Below are positions 1 to 10,896 of a DNA stretch of 21,729 nt, in pieces. Each line of letters opens with the position of its first letter. Positions within the stretch are counted from its first letter, which is position 1. The DNA lies in the IMG/VR virus record IMGVR_UViG_3300033148_003940, positions 1 to 21,729 of that record; one strand, given 5' to 3'. The translations under genes and the position numbers were made by a program. The stretch comes from a virus. Under the pieces are notes generated by a model, which was given only the letters and a program-made list of their open reading frames with translations, was not told where the DNA came from and did no database searches.

Positions 1-495
1 TGCTAGGTTTCAGTCAACTGCAGAAGCTGGTCAAACTACATCTCAACCTCAAGCGATAAATACATAGTTTCATTCTTCATTTAAAAAGTCTGTTGCAGCT
101 CATCAATCTGAAAGAGTTACTCAATTTACAGTAGCGTTTGTGATTGTTTCTCAGTCTTTGTTAGCTTTTAAGTCTAATGCTGTTTGTGTTGCTGTAGAAA
201 CTGGTTTATCTGCATCTGCTGTATTATCTACATTAGATAGTCCAATATCAGTTTTATCAAGCACTACAGCTCAAGTATCTCAGTTTACTGAGTCTACTGC
301 ATTTACTTCTGCACCTGGGTTAATTCAAGCAAGCTTAGATTTCTCTGCATCTGTGTAATCGTTTTCTGATAGTCATTTTCAAGCAACTTTATCTTCTTTG
401 GTTGCTAGTTCAGCTACTGTATCAAGTGGAAGGTTTGAATCTTCTAGTTTAGCTCCTCCGATGATTGTGCTGAATGGTATTCTTTCTAGTGACAT
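1..495 (-). CDS. Tail fibre / appendage protein, N-terminal part (3' end outside window)
   Basis: The frame is open for 165 codons from ATG to the left edge, so the C-terminus is missing. The N-terminal half carries text typical of phage tail fibres: LSENDYTDAEKSKLAGI, then GAEVNAV and GDTGAVVLDK, then LSNVDNTADADKPVSTATQ followed by ALDLKANKD. Near the edge, VVGPASAVDGNLA resembles the start of a receptor-binding or chaperone-type fibre module. All these motifs contain glycine only if TGA is read as Gly. It is the last gene seen in the virion operon, after the ejection-type protein. The leader contains AAATAAATAAATAATC and no Shine-Dalgarno sequence. It probably forms the adhesin contacting the host surface. 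The family assignment is good; the receptor is unknown. Confidence 0.8.
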
Positions 496-509
496 AGTTG
501 ATTATTTAT

Positions 510-644
510 TTATTTGGTGTAGGGTTTTTGTATGAATATAATGTCTTGGATAATATTAATCGGTATTTCAATTATACTTCCAACAATTTGAGCTATATTT
601 TTTTCTTTGGTTATTTTGTATTTAATATTAAAGTAATTATTCAG
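510..644 (-). other. Open frame without ATG between ejection protein and tail fibre
   Basis: The 141-base spacer between the two flanking genes holds an uninterrupted frame of about 44 codons from a CTG, in a different frame from the end of the upstream gene. It would read YLNNYFNIKYKI, then KEKNIAQIVGSII and IPINIIQDIIF, a Lys- and Ile-rich, partly amphipathic peptide. It has no ATG or GTG start and contains no TGA codon. It could be a frameshifted extension of the 603-residue protein, a gene with a non-canonical start, or simply AT-rich spacer. I do not recognise it. Confidence 0.2.
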
Positions 645-2448
645 ATAACTCTGCTGTTACTCATCAAACTATTCATCAAATTCACGTAGTAGGGATTGCT
701 CAAGGCAATTGTCTTGCTATTCATCTTGCAACAACTTCAGGTTTAGCCACAACTCTTGCTGCAGCTTCTCAAGCTCTTTCTATTAATCATAAAGCTCACG
801 CAGTTCTAGCTCTCTCAATCATTTGTCGAAGTACTCAAACAGCTTCATCAGATCATAAAGTTTCAGTAGCAAATTTAGCAAATACAGCATCTTCAAATAA
901 ATCTATTCAAGTTCTTTCTGCTATATCATCAAATAGTTCTTTTAATGCTACATCTCTTTCTGAAAGTACTCTTTTCAATATTGTTTCTGATTTTTCAGCT
1001 TCTCATCAAGCAGTTTTAAATATCTTTTTTTGAAGTGTAACCACTTTAGAAAACTCTTCGTTTACTTTTCAAAGTTCTGGACTGACAGCTCTCTGTTCAG
1101 CGTTAATATTTCATCTTATTTGTTCAATTGTTTTTTCAAGTTTATCTTTCTTTAAGATAGCTTTCTCAAAATCTATTTTATCATCAATTATTGCCTTAAT
1201 ATCATCAACCTTATTTATTGTTACTTTTCACTTGGTAAGCTTATTAATTTCATTAGATATTTCTAATAATCTTTTCTTATCTACGTCTCACAGTTTAATT
1301 TCTCTACCAGGTATTGCTTTGATTTCTCATTTTGTTGTTATTTTAGCATTAAATCTTTCTTTAATAAGTTTATTGAATTTATTAACAATGTTATTTGTTT
1401 TTGATTTTGGGACTAATTTATTTCATATAGCCTTCTTTATTTCTCATACTTTCTTTCAAGCATCTCGTACTTGTTTTGCAATTATTGATTGAGCTTCTTT
1501 AACATTAGCTTTTACACTTCCTAATGCTGAAATCTCTCTAGGGTTAAGTGCATTAGCATCTGCTTGTTTTAAGAAATTATCTAATTTAATAGCTCTTTGT
1601 GGTTGTGTAATTCAAGATTTAATAAATTTAGCTTGTTCAGCAGCAGATAATCAAGTTGTAGGATTAATTACGCTTTCAAGTCATTCATCAATTCAAGCAA
1701 ATTTCTTTTGAAGATTCCCAAATACTTTTCAAGCACTAGCTAATCATTTGCCAAGAAGTCATCAAGCTAATCAACCAATTGCTGTTTCTACTGGAGTTGC
1801 AAGTTCTCATCTTGCTGAGATTGCAGCAGCTTGTGTTCAAAGTGCAGCTTGTGCAGCTCACGCAATGAAAGGAGCTTTAGCAGCCAGAGCTGGAGCAGCT
1901 CAAGGAATTGCAACAGCAGGTGCTGTTTCAGCAGCAATTTCTCATAATGCAGTTAAAGGTCATTCTTTAATTTCTAATTGCTCTTGTAGCTTTTGTTTAA
2001 CCAGAGTTCAAGCTTCTTTTATTTTAGCTCAAGTTTCCTCATCTACTAATCAAGAAACAAATCCTAATATATTTCAAATAACTTCTGGTGATTTAGAAAC
2101 AAATCAAGGTCAAAACTCTCATACTCAAGGTATTTGAGATAACAATGCAGCTCAAGGTCAAGTAGCAAATTGTGCAGCTGTTTTTATTCAAGTTTGAATA
2201 GCAGGTTCAATTATTTCAGTAGGCTCTGCTTCAACTTTAGTTAATTCTTCTATCTTTCATTGGAAGATTTCAGGATAAAACTTAGCATCTTGCTCTTGAG
2301 GCATTCAGTTTGATACATCAGCTTGATATTGAGAGAATATTTTTTTCTCTTCTGTAAGTTCTGGATAAAACTTATCAAATTGATCAGAAGGCATTCACCC
2401 TCTAATATCTAATGCAGCTTGTCCTCTAATAGTATTTAAATCTATCAT
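637..2448 (-). CDS. Gly/Ala-rich internal virion (DNA-ejection-type) protein
   Basis: This is a 603-residue protein under code 25. Two related 14-residue units lie near the N-terminus, GMPSDQFDKFYPEL (about 18-31) and GMPQEQDAKFYPEI (about 48-61). Residues 85-230 are a Gly/Ala-rich hydrophobic stretch with many GxxxG-like steps (for example GGLAGGLLGKGLASAGK), plausible for membrane insertion. The middle (about 290-480) is Lys/Glu-rich and helical, and the C-terminus is again Gly-rich (GIGGIVGGVTAELSE). Its place after the peptidase-bearing virion protein and before the fibre, with no tail-tube genes, fits a podovirus ejection protein that crosses the cell envelope. The start overlaps the upstream stop by 7 bases, suggesting translational coupling. 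The function is inferred from composition and position only. Confidence 0.6.
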
Positions 2449-4796
2449 TCTTTTTTATTATTTGATTGTTGCCATCTACCAGATGTGTTATTAGTCCATC
2501 TTCAAGGATTTATTACTTTTTCAGCAGTTTCTCAAAATGCTTCTTCCCATTGTCTTTGTCAAGAAGGTCACATTTTAACAAATTTACCTTTAGTTGCTGT
2601 TTCTCTAGCTTTTTTCTTATCTTGTAAAGATTTTTCATCATCTCAAGCTCTAGGAAAGTTTGCAGTACCTTTGTTTAAATATTCTCAAACATTAATTGCT
2701 GCTCAAGATTCTTCTCTTAGTGCTGCCTCAATCCATCTAACTTCACTTAATATTGCCCTTCTAACTTCTACATTTTCAGTAGCTCTATTGATAATTTCTT
2801 GTGTCATCGGAGATTCAGTATCTTTAATTTTTTGAGAAATATAATTAATTGCATCTGCAAAATCTTCTGTGTCAGTTACTCAAGAAATAATACTATCAAA
2901 TAATTTATTTTCTTCATTCATTGTAGTAAATGCGTTAAATGCTTTACCTTGAAAATCTGTTAATCATTTAAATGTCTCATCAAATCTTTTTTCTGCAAAT
3001 GCTATTGCTGCATCTTTAGACAATCATTGTTCTCTAGCTAAATTAAGTGCAGCTTTATAAGTTCACTGTTTAGTTCATTTATCAACTTGAGTAAGTCAAA
3101 CAAATTCAAAGTGTCAAGCATCTCAAACTGGAAGTGTTTGTTTCCATCAAGCATCTTCTAAGAATGGCTTAACTTTTGCAATGTATTCTTGGTCTGGGAA
3201 AATATCTAAAGCTAATCAGTTCTCGTGTTTACTCGAACCTACATTGGCAACTGCTATTCATCTAGCTCTTAATGCTGCTGCTGAGTTATTAGGAGTAGAC
3301 TGATCAAATTCAATTTGATCTTCTGGATGTTGTCAATTCCATCTACTAATCATTCAAGCAATAGTTGCTGATTGATCTCTGGTAGATGAAGTAGCAACGC
3401 CTCAAATCTTAATTTCTCAAATTCCTCATTCAGTAGCTAAATTATTAGCCAATGAAAATGCAGTCATAGCTCAAGAATCAAGAGTTACTTTTCTTCAAGC
3501 AAAAGTTTTTGAAATTATTTCTCAAGTGGGTTGAACACTTCTAGTTTGTCAAGGAACAAAATCATCGAAATCTATCTTTTCTAATTCTACTTTTGTCTTA
3601 GCTTCTATTCAAGAAATCTCAGCATTATACTTCCTTTTCTTTTCAGCCAGAAGAGGATCATCATCTTTCATATTCATTATTTCCTCTTTTTGTTTAGCTA
3701 AAAGAGATAGTTCTCAAGGTGTGTAAGAACTTCATTCTGCAAAACTAGTAAGTTGTTCAGAAGTCCATCAAGTAAGCAATCAAGTATTTAATGCGTCTGT
3801 AACTTTAGTATCTGATGCTTTAGTAGTTGCAATCTTAGTTTTAGCTTCTGCTGTCTTATCAGCTAACTGTAACTTCTCTTGTTGTAATTTAAGTAGTCAA
3901 AGGTCTATATTTTGGTCTAGTGCAATTTGAGCTAATTCATCTTCAGATTTACCTAGAAGAGTGTCTCACATTGTTTCTATTACATCTGTAGTAGCTTGTG
4001 CCTTAAGATTAAGCTCTTGTTTACGAAGATCTAGCATAGCTCATCTAGCTTGTCTTACTAGTTCTACTCTTCAAGTTCTTAATGCTTCATCAAGTGCAGT
4101 TTGTTGTTCTGTAATAGCTTGTTGATTAGCAGTAAACTCTTCGTGGATAATCGCAGCCCTTTCAGTTAAGATTCATTCTACTCATCTTGCTAATGCAACA
4201 GTAGGAGCTTCTGCACCTCTTTCAATTCAAGGTCAAGCTGCTTCTATAGCTTTTTTCTTTAATTCTAACTTTCTTCTAGCATCAGCCTTAGTTTTTTCAA
4301 GCTTCTTTTCTAGTTCTGTTTTTTCTTCTTCTTGTTTTCTAGCTCAAGCAAGTGTAGATAAAAGAGCTGTTGGGTCTTCAATTCAAGAAATATCCATTCA
4401 TTCTACTTGTTCAATATCTCATCTAGCAATTAGATTTAAAGCTTCTTGTTCTTTAGAAACTCTTTGTCACCTAAAAGAAACAGATTCTGCTAAATCTTCT
4501 TGTATTCACATTGAACACTGCTCAGTAACTGTGTTAAAAGTTCAACCTTTTGCCTCACAAGCTTGTCTTAGTTTAAATATCCTTTGTTGTTCTTTAAAAG
4601 CAGCATCAGCTTGTTTTTCCTTAATTCAGGTTTTAAATACTTGTTTTCAAGCTAAACTTCAAGTCCCAAGAGGGTCTCAAGTAACTTGTTGTCTTTTCTT
4701 TTGCTCTAAGCTTAATTTAGCTAAGTCTGGTGTAGCTTTCTTAGCTCTTTTTCTAGCTAGGTCTTGTCTTGCCTTTTGTGATTGTGTTAGTGGCAT
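2442..4796 (-). CDS. Virion protein with coiled coils and M15-type peptidase domain
   Basis: This 784-residue protein has a two-part architecture. The first ~420 residues are Lys/Glu/Gln-rich and strongly helical (long runs such as EEEKTELEKKLEKTKADAR), suggesting coiled coil. A D-Ala-D-Ala carboxypeptidase/endopeptidase-like domain follows at about 460-570. It shows the M15 signature SxHxxGxAxD (S522, H524, G527, A529, D531) and the downstream HFEF with H562, so the zinc ligands H524, D531 and H562 are present. Two residues around this site (G527 and the G after D558) are TGA codons. The family cleaves peptide cross-links in peptidoglycan, so this is probably a virion-borne wall-opening enzyme used during entry. 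The C-terminus is a helical segment. The stop is a tandem TGA-TAG, with TGA read as Gly, and overlaps the next start. Confidence 0.75.
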
Positions 4797-4806
4797 TTAG
4801 TTTTGT

Positions 4807-7800
4807 TTAAGTATAAGGTGTTCTAAATTTATTTTCTTGAATAGTTTTAATTCAAGCTAATAAATAAGTTATTTTATGTTGGTCTGTTGTGTTACATTTT
4901 ATTGTAACAATCAGCCTTGTTAGACTCGTTATTAGTGTACTAAAACTGTTGAATCCTTGCAAGTTTGCATTTATAATTTTGACTCCTGGTTTTAATACTC
5001 CTCTATTATCATAAGTATCAAGGGTTATTTCAAAATCATCTCAAACAAATTCCCCTTTTGCTATTAATTCTTCTAAAGAGAAGATAGTTTTTAATTTTAA
5101 AGGAATTTCAAATTTAAACTCAGTAGAAATTGCTGTTCAATCGTCATCAGTTCACTCAAATAAAGTATAGGCTTTTGGAATTTTAGATGAAGAACCATAA
5201 ATAGTCCCAGAATCCTTTAGGAAGCGTTCTATATTTAATCAGGTGTATTTAGCCCAAGACCTGTTTTTAAGATTGTAAACAAGGATTAAATCGTTATAAC
5301 CTGTGACTTTTAATCCACAAGTTACTAAGATGTTTCTTTTTTTAATATCGTTTACAATATCACAATTAGTCCAGTCTATTGAATCAACTAAATCTTGTCC
5401 TAAATCTTCTGATATGTTAGTTTCTTGAGGTCATCAAGTTACATCTGTTCACATTGCAAGCATTTGCCAAACTCAGGCTTCATTTGTGTAAAATAGTCAG
5501 TCTTGTGTTAAGAGTGGGTTTCTTTCTCATCAGAAATCTTGCCTTTCTCTTGAAACAATCTTTTGTACTTGTATAGCCACTCAGGATTCTTCTACGGTGT
5601 TTATTTCTATGTGAAAAGCTTTCTTTCAGTTTTCAAACAAGCCTACCACTTCACTATTTAAGATTCATAAATCTTTAAGTTCTCAAAGATTGGAATTTGT
5701 AAAACCTCAAGCATCTGTTCTTAACAGTGGCTCATTTGAACTTGTCCAGGTTTCAAAGGCTACTTGTCAAATATCTTTTACTTGGTCTAAAGCTGAATAT
5801 TTAATCGCTGTATTATCAAGTCCGATATTTCAAGCATAAAGCCTAGCTCAATCTGTGTCAGCAAAAACTAAAAGTCTTTTTGTTTTTTCTGGTGAATTGG
5901 AAAGCTCTCAATCTGTTAAATTTTCTGGGTCTTGTTTGTAAATATCATATTTTTGAATTTCTAAATAAGCATAGTCACTATCAGCTGTTCAAGTGTTATT
6001 ATACCAATATGGTTCAGCGTAAGTTCAATTTACATAATCTATCCTACTAATTATAGTTCATCAAAAATCTCTGTATTGCAAAGTTGAATCTCAAAATCAA
6101 GCTAAAAAAGAATCTGCATCATTTGCCGTTGATTCTCAAGAACTTTTTAAAGAAACATCTATTTTATATACAGCAGATGAATCTAACGACAAAGGCGTTT
6201 CAAATTCCCATCAGTAAGTTGCATTTAGATTTGACCTATATAGTATTTTAGCTGTCCTGTTAGTTTCTTCATCAAAGCAAATTGAATACAAAACTAAATT
6301 TTCATTTCAAGTAAAGGTGGTTCATCTTTTAAATGAAATGAAAATCTGTTCATCACCTCATCAGTGGTCTGCATAACTAGTAATTTGTCAGATGGTTTCA
6401 TCTGGATCTGTACGATCACCTCAAGAAGCCATTACAAAATATCACACATAGTTTGCTTCATAGGTATTTACTTGATACCATCAACTTCATTCATCTCAAT
6501 AAAGTTGGATTGTATGTGAAGAGCTATCTTCAACATAGTTACCATTTTTAGGCACTAACACATTACCTACATCGTCATTTTGTATTTCATAATTAAATGT
6601 AAGATATTGAATTTTTCAAGTTCAATTTGTAAAATACAAATAATCTCAATATTTAACTCACACAAAGTCAGTATCAGTTGACTCTCAATAACTTCAAACT
6701 GTTGTAATTGTATCAGTTGAAATTGTATAATAATAAATAGTATTTTCAGCAGAAAAAACAAAAATATTATCACTAAATTTTTCCAACATTCAAATTTTTC
6801 AGCTTACATCAAATAAAATATTCATAACTCTGACTCAATCATCTTCAATAAGTACAGATGAAGTAAGTTCATCATCAGACATTGTTAAAAAGATGTTTGA
6901 TTCAGAAGGGTTAGAAAATGGTGGGGTTGGTTTTCATAAAGCTGTCCAGTTAACTCAATCTGTCGTATAAATAACTTGTCAAGTCACAAATCAACTTCAA
7001 GTGTGTTTAGAAACTGCAAACATTTTACTCCCAACAACTATTGGAGAATATATATCTTTATCGGTAATCATAAAGACTCCCCCAAAGGCATTATCTGTTT
7101 GTATATAATCTCAATCTTCTTTGCTAGATATAACTATGTTTCAATTTGTACTACAATCACAATATATACTGCCAGTATACCAATGCTTTTTAACAAATGC
7201 ACTTGTAGAAAAATTTAATTGATAAATTCAAGTGTTGGTTCATTCAAGCTTACTAGCATATCAATAGGCTCAATTTCAACTAACTGCTACTCAATGCCAA
7301 GAGTCAGAACTAGAAACTGAAGAAAAACTTGCTCAAGTGTTAGTGCTTTTTAATAAACTTCAAGATGTAGTTCAGTCAAAAAATCAAGCTAAAATTTCTC
7401 CTCAATCATCGCTACAATCAATACTCTCTCAGTAATAAGTGCTTGTGCTTGAAGAGGTGTAAACAGTGGAAAAATTTGCTCCTGAGTCGGTGGACTTAAG
7501 AATTGCTGGATAAGAAGTTTCTCAATAACATATTACATAAACAATAGCTCAATCGCTTGAACAGCAAACATCATTTGGGTTTGAATTAGCTGGTAATGTA
7601 GAATCATTCCAATTTTCTCAGCTATCGGAACTATATTTTACTTTTCTTACACTAGATTCTTCAGCTACAGCAAATATCTTCTCACCAGTAGAAGATGCAA
7701 CCAATCAATGTATTTGTCATACTCAAGTTAATTTACTCTCATAATCAAGATTAAATCAAATAAATTCAGTAATTCACTTTCTTGACTCTAAATTTCAATT

Positions 7801-7953
7801 AGCGTTTAGATTGTAGTTTTCAGAGTTTATTACATTATTACCAGATTGTAGTTCTAGAGCATCTAATAAATTAATACCTCAAGGGCTTCAGGTGTTAGTA
7901 GTGACTGTTGTAGTTTGAGGTGTTGCCGATTCTACTTGTACTAAAGTATACAT
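4807..7953 (-). CDS. Large tail protein with Asp-box beta-propeller repeats
   Basis: This 1048-residue structural protein is the longest gene in the window. The N-terminal third contains Asp-box/BNR-like turns (SxDxGxxW): SSDSGENW at 108-115, STDSGANF at 154-161, STNTGASF at 203-210 and TTDGVNW at about 330-336. These mark beta-propeller blades as in sialidase-like and some podovirus tail-hub or nozzle proteins. The rest is rich in aromatic and Asp residues with many short strands and no obvious enzyme motif. The Asp boxes work only if TGA is Gly; Trp is TGG within the same motifs. The ATG shares one base with the upstream stop (TAATG), so the two genes are probably translationally coupled. 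By position it could be a tail hub/nozzle or a receptor-binding protein. Confidence 0.65.
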
Positions 7954-8780
7954 TAAGAATAAATATCATAATTTAAGTCAGGATTGGTTGAATCCTTAGC
8001 TGTTTTTAATACCAATTTAGCAATATCTTGAAGATACTTTTGGCTCTCTCTTACTTCTAAAGAGTTATTGTTAGCCCATCAGTGATAAAGCATAGAAATA
8101 AGATTTCTAACTATAGGGTTGTTTCTAGCTTTATTATCAATAAGAGTTGCTTCAGTTGTTGTAGAAAGAGTAATAGGTTCGTCAAAGTATCTTACTTCAA
8201 TAGTTTGACCAGGAAATCCTCTAACAATAATATTTCAATCTTCGTAGTAATATCAGTAGTCTCAAGTTAAATGAATACTAGAGAGCTGCTCTTGTTGGAT
8301 TCAATTAGAATCTACTGTGTACACTCATTCAATGTTTTGAATGTCTGTAGGTAGTGCAGTACTGTAATTTGTACTATCAGTAGTGATTGAAGTTGAAAGA
8401 ATATAATCTCAAGGATTGATCTCTACATATTTATCGTAATAATCTAGGTTTAAATCGTTGGCAAAATCAATAAAGTTATCGTCTGAAACATCTGTAAAAT
8501 CATTGTTTTGTTGATATCTTTCCCATAAAGTTCTAAGCTCAGAAACTAGAAACTTACCACTAGGTGGATTAGTTTCAGGTGTATCGTAATAATCTCAAAA
8601 TATAGAAAGAGTTGGAGCATCTACTAATAATATTGTATAAGTTCAAGTAACTGTAAAGTTAATATAAATAGCTCAATCTACCCATAAGTCATCAAATTGA
8701 AAAATAGGTTTAGAAAAAGTATAAATTTTATTTATTCAATCTATTGCTCAAGTTGGTACTTCATTTGGTATAAATGCCAT
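7953..8780 (-). CDS. Probable head-tail connector / neck protein
   Basis: This is a 275-residue protein. The N-terminal domain (about 1-70) reads as a beta-sandwich: VPTGAIDGINKIYTF, then LWVDGAIYINFTVTGTY, then LVDAPTLSIFGDYYD. This pattern, 'what is shown, then a value to be displayed', is common in small phage head- and tail-appended proteins. The C-terminal 60 residues (RNNPIVRNLISMLYHGW to KTAKDS) look alpha-helical, as in adaptor proteins. It sits directly after the capsid gene and overlaps the beta-propeller tail gene by one base. A connector or tail-completion role is inferred from position; a decoration protein is the main alternative. Confidence 0.45.
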
Positions 8781-8803
8781 AATCTTTTTTAATAATCTAA
8801 ATT

Positions 8804-8830
8804 GAAAAGCCTAGCTAGGCTAAGCTTTTC
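8804..8830 (-). terminator. Hairpin after capsid gene, weak terminator candidate
   Basis: An inverted repeat lies 10 bases after the capsid stop. On the minus strand the arms are GAAAAGC and GCTTTTC, with a second nested option AGCCTAGCTAGGCT. Only four U residues follow the stem before CAAUUUAG, so termination would be inefficient. It could lower expression of the tail genes relative to the capsid protein, or act as an RNA processing or stabilising hairpin. Confidence 0.4.
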
Positions 8831-8840
8831 TAGTAGGTTA

Positions 8841-10031
8841 CTAAGCTACAGTTGTTCAGTTAGTGATGTCGTAAGTAGCAATTCTTTTATCATTGCTTCA
8901 TAAAACAGCTCATCCCCAAGCATTTTCCCAAAGTAGGTTTTTAGAGAAAGATTTTTCTCAATCTGTTGTTTTCATTCCAATCATTTGGAAAGGAACATTA
9001 ACAGCATTAGTTTCCATTGCGAACATTACTCTAGATGCAGTTCAAAGTGCTAAGTTGTCAGCAGACTCTGAAATAACAATGTATCTTCAAGCAGTAAATG
9101 CTCAGATGTCAGAAGTGAAAGCTCAAAGATTAACATAAGCTTGTCTTAGTAATTGTCTATCAGCAGCAGAAACATCTATATAAGTTGTAGCTGAAGGAGT
9201 TCAAGTTCAATTAACAGCAGCAATTAAATTTGCTTGTGTCGCAGCAGCATCAGCTCAGATAGAAATATCTCAAGCAGCAGCAGCAGATCAAGCAGTTTGG
9301 AAAGTAAATACTACTCAGTTAATTGTAATTGTATCAGCATCAGTTGGTAAACCATCAAGAGTGATTTTTTGTTTGTAAGGAAGGTTATTTGTAGAAATAA
9401 CATTCATTCAAGCAAGCATTCAAGCAAAACCTTTAAGTCTAGCATTTAATCATTTGTCAAATCAGATGTTTAAATCAGAGTTGTTGATAAGTGCTCTTAC
9501 TGCTGGGTTAATGAATAGGTAAACATTTCAAGCGTCTACATCTACATTAGCTTCTTCAAGCTTTTGAGCTATAGCATTTACTTCGTCAACTACGTCAGTT
9601 TTAACTAAAGTTCAAGGAGCAAGATCTTTAATCTTGTTAGTATCGTTAACTCATTTCACTGCAGTAACTGCTGTAAATTGATCGTTAACTACTCTAATTG
9701 ATTGTGCAATCCTTGCAGCTAAACCATTTTCAAGAGAAAGATTTGATCTAATAAGTTCAATGTCTTTAATCTTTAGGTTTTTCTTAGCTGATTGATCAAT
9801 AGTTAAATTGTGATCAGCGATAGCCCAATCTGATGAAGTGATGTCTTCTCAAAGTGTAGTTCAAAGCTCCATTTCAAATGAAGGATATTCTTGTACTGTG
9901 ATGATTTGTCACATTCTTCTTAGCTCACCTTCGTAAGCTCTGTTAGCTAGTGGGAAGATAGAAGCTTTTTTATCAAGCTTTCTAATTACTTCAGCCATTA
10001 GCTGTGGTGTTGTTATGATAGTATTTGCCAT
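8841..10031 (-). CDS. Major capsid protein
   Basis: This 396-residue protein has the order typical of P22/HK97-fold coat proteins. The N-terminal helix segment (MANTIITTPQLMAEVIRKL) is followed by a conserved core (SIFPLANRAYEGEL, VQEYPSFEMELG, IKDIELIRSNLSL), then YLFINPAVRALIN at about 171-183. An inserted Ala/Gly-rich beta domain at about 223-295 reads ITLDGLPTDADTITINGVVF, then AAATQANLIAAVNGTG and DVSAADRQLL, similar to insertion domains of other podovirus coats. I count 30 glycines, of which 24 are TGA, 4 GGT and 2 GGA; the three Trp are TGG. The stop is TAG, one of the few in the window. It follows the scaffold-like gene after a 26-base gap with no Shine-Dalgarno sequence. Confidence 0.85.
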
Positions 10032-10057
10032 TTTTAATAGGTTAGTTGGTTAATAGG

Positions 10058-10774
10058 TTATTTAAGCGTCATTTTACCTTCGTCAACTAGATCCATTACT
10101 CTATTATATTCTGCTTGATTCTTGCTTGCAGCAATTTTATCAAGTTCGTCATAAGTAATAATGTTTCAAGTAAAGTTAGGAACTTGTCACGCTTGTGGCA
10201 TTACTCAAACTGGTTTAGTCTTTGTAGTATTAAGTACAAAGTTTTCAGCCTCTTGTAGTGCAACTAAATTATCATTAACTCAAATAGATTTAAGTTGTTG
10301 AAATTTGTCTTTAATTGCTACTTTGTCTTCTGCAGAAATATCTTCAGAAGCTACTAGTCAGTCTAGTTTTTGTTTGAAATAGATTCTGTTCTCTATTTCT
10401 TGTACATCCACTGTTTGATTAGATTTAGGCGTTTCCTGTTCTTGTAAGTACCTGTCTCTAATACCTGTCTCAGTCCATTTAAGGTCGTGAGGTAAATTGT
10501 CAAAGCTAAAACTTCAATCTTCTTGAAGAACATATTTTTCAAACATACTGTCTTCAATCTGTTTTTGGTTTCTTGCTTTTTCAATTTTTTTGTTTTCTGC
10601 TTTTTCAGTGTCTTCTTTCGAAGGCTCTGGTGATTCTGATCAAAAATCATTTGCAGAAATAGTTGGTTGCTCAGCTGTTGGCTGTCAGTCTGGTGTAGAC
10701 TCACCTGGCTCAACTGGATCAGTGTCTGGAGTTGCATTTTCCAGCTCATCAATTTGGTTGTCGGTAGTGTTCAT
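10058..10774 (-). CDS. Scaffolding-like capsid assembly protein
   Basis: This is a 238-residue acidic protein directly before the coat gene. The N-terminal ~50 residues are low-complexity and rich in Pro, Glu, Thr and Asp (for example DTDPVEPGESTPD), followed by a charged helical segment (SKEDTEKAENKKIEKARNQK). The C-terminus, YDELDKIAASKNQAEYNRVM then DEGKMTLK, resembles the basic coat-binding end of phage scaffold proteins. The length and composition fit a scaffold, and no protease signature is visible. It is the first gene after an intrinsic terminator. The leader (AATACCTAAACCGT) lacks a Shine-Dalgarno sequence. Confidence 0.65.
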
Positions 10775-10796
10775 ACGGTTTAGGTATTAAATTAAT

Positions 10797-10821
10797 AAAA
10801 AAGACACATTACTGTGTCCTT
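10797..10821 (-). terminator. Rho-independent terminator before the capsid operon
   Basis: On the minus strand AAGGACACA, loop GTAA, TGTGTCTTT forms a nine-pair stem with one G-U pair, running into six consecutive U residues. This is a textbook intrinsic terminator. It lies 23 bases upstream of the scaffold start, so complete termination would leave no room for a new promoter before that gene. It may be a partial or regulated terminator. Confidence 0.75.
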
Positions 10822-10835
10822 AGTTAGATACAAGC

Positions 10836-10877
10836 CACGACAACTTGCACCCAATTAAGGATACATTAAGTGTCGTG
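10836..10877 (-). other. Stable bulged hairpin in the leader of the capsid operon
   Basis: The minus-strand arms CACGACACTT and AAGTTGTCGTG pair over ten base pairs with a single bulged U, around a 21-base loop. The hairpin lies 15 bases upstream of the intrinsic terminator, and the loop strand (TATCCTTAATTG) resembles the segment just before the terminator (TATCTAACTAAGG). A mutually exclusive fold, hence attenuation or antitermination, is conceivable. No known riboswitch class is recognised. Confidence 0.45.
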
Positions 10878-10896
10878 TGTCGATGCTGTTAATGTT

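Noticed and set aside
140-2835. Several long plus-strand open frames rich in Ser, Ala and Leu
   Set aside because: They lie antisense to continuous code-25 genes with recognisable families. They are by-products of the codon composition of the minus-strand genes.
6567-6773. Ile/Leu-rich minus-strand frame resembling a membrane peptide
   Set aside because: It lies inside the 1048-residue tail protein gene in a different frame and has no leader box; composition is due to AT-rich sequence.
10393-10752. Minus-strand open frame of 119 codons within the scaffold gene
   Set aside because: It is in another frame of the same segment, with low-complexity Lys/Gln text; the scaffold frame continues over its whole length and fits the family.
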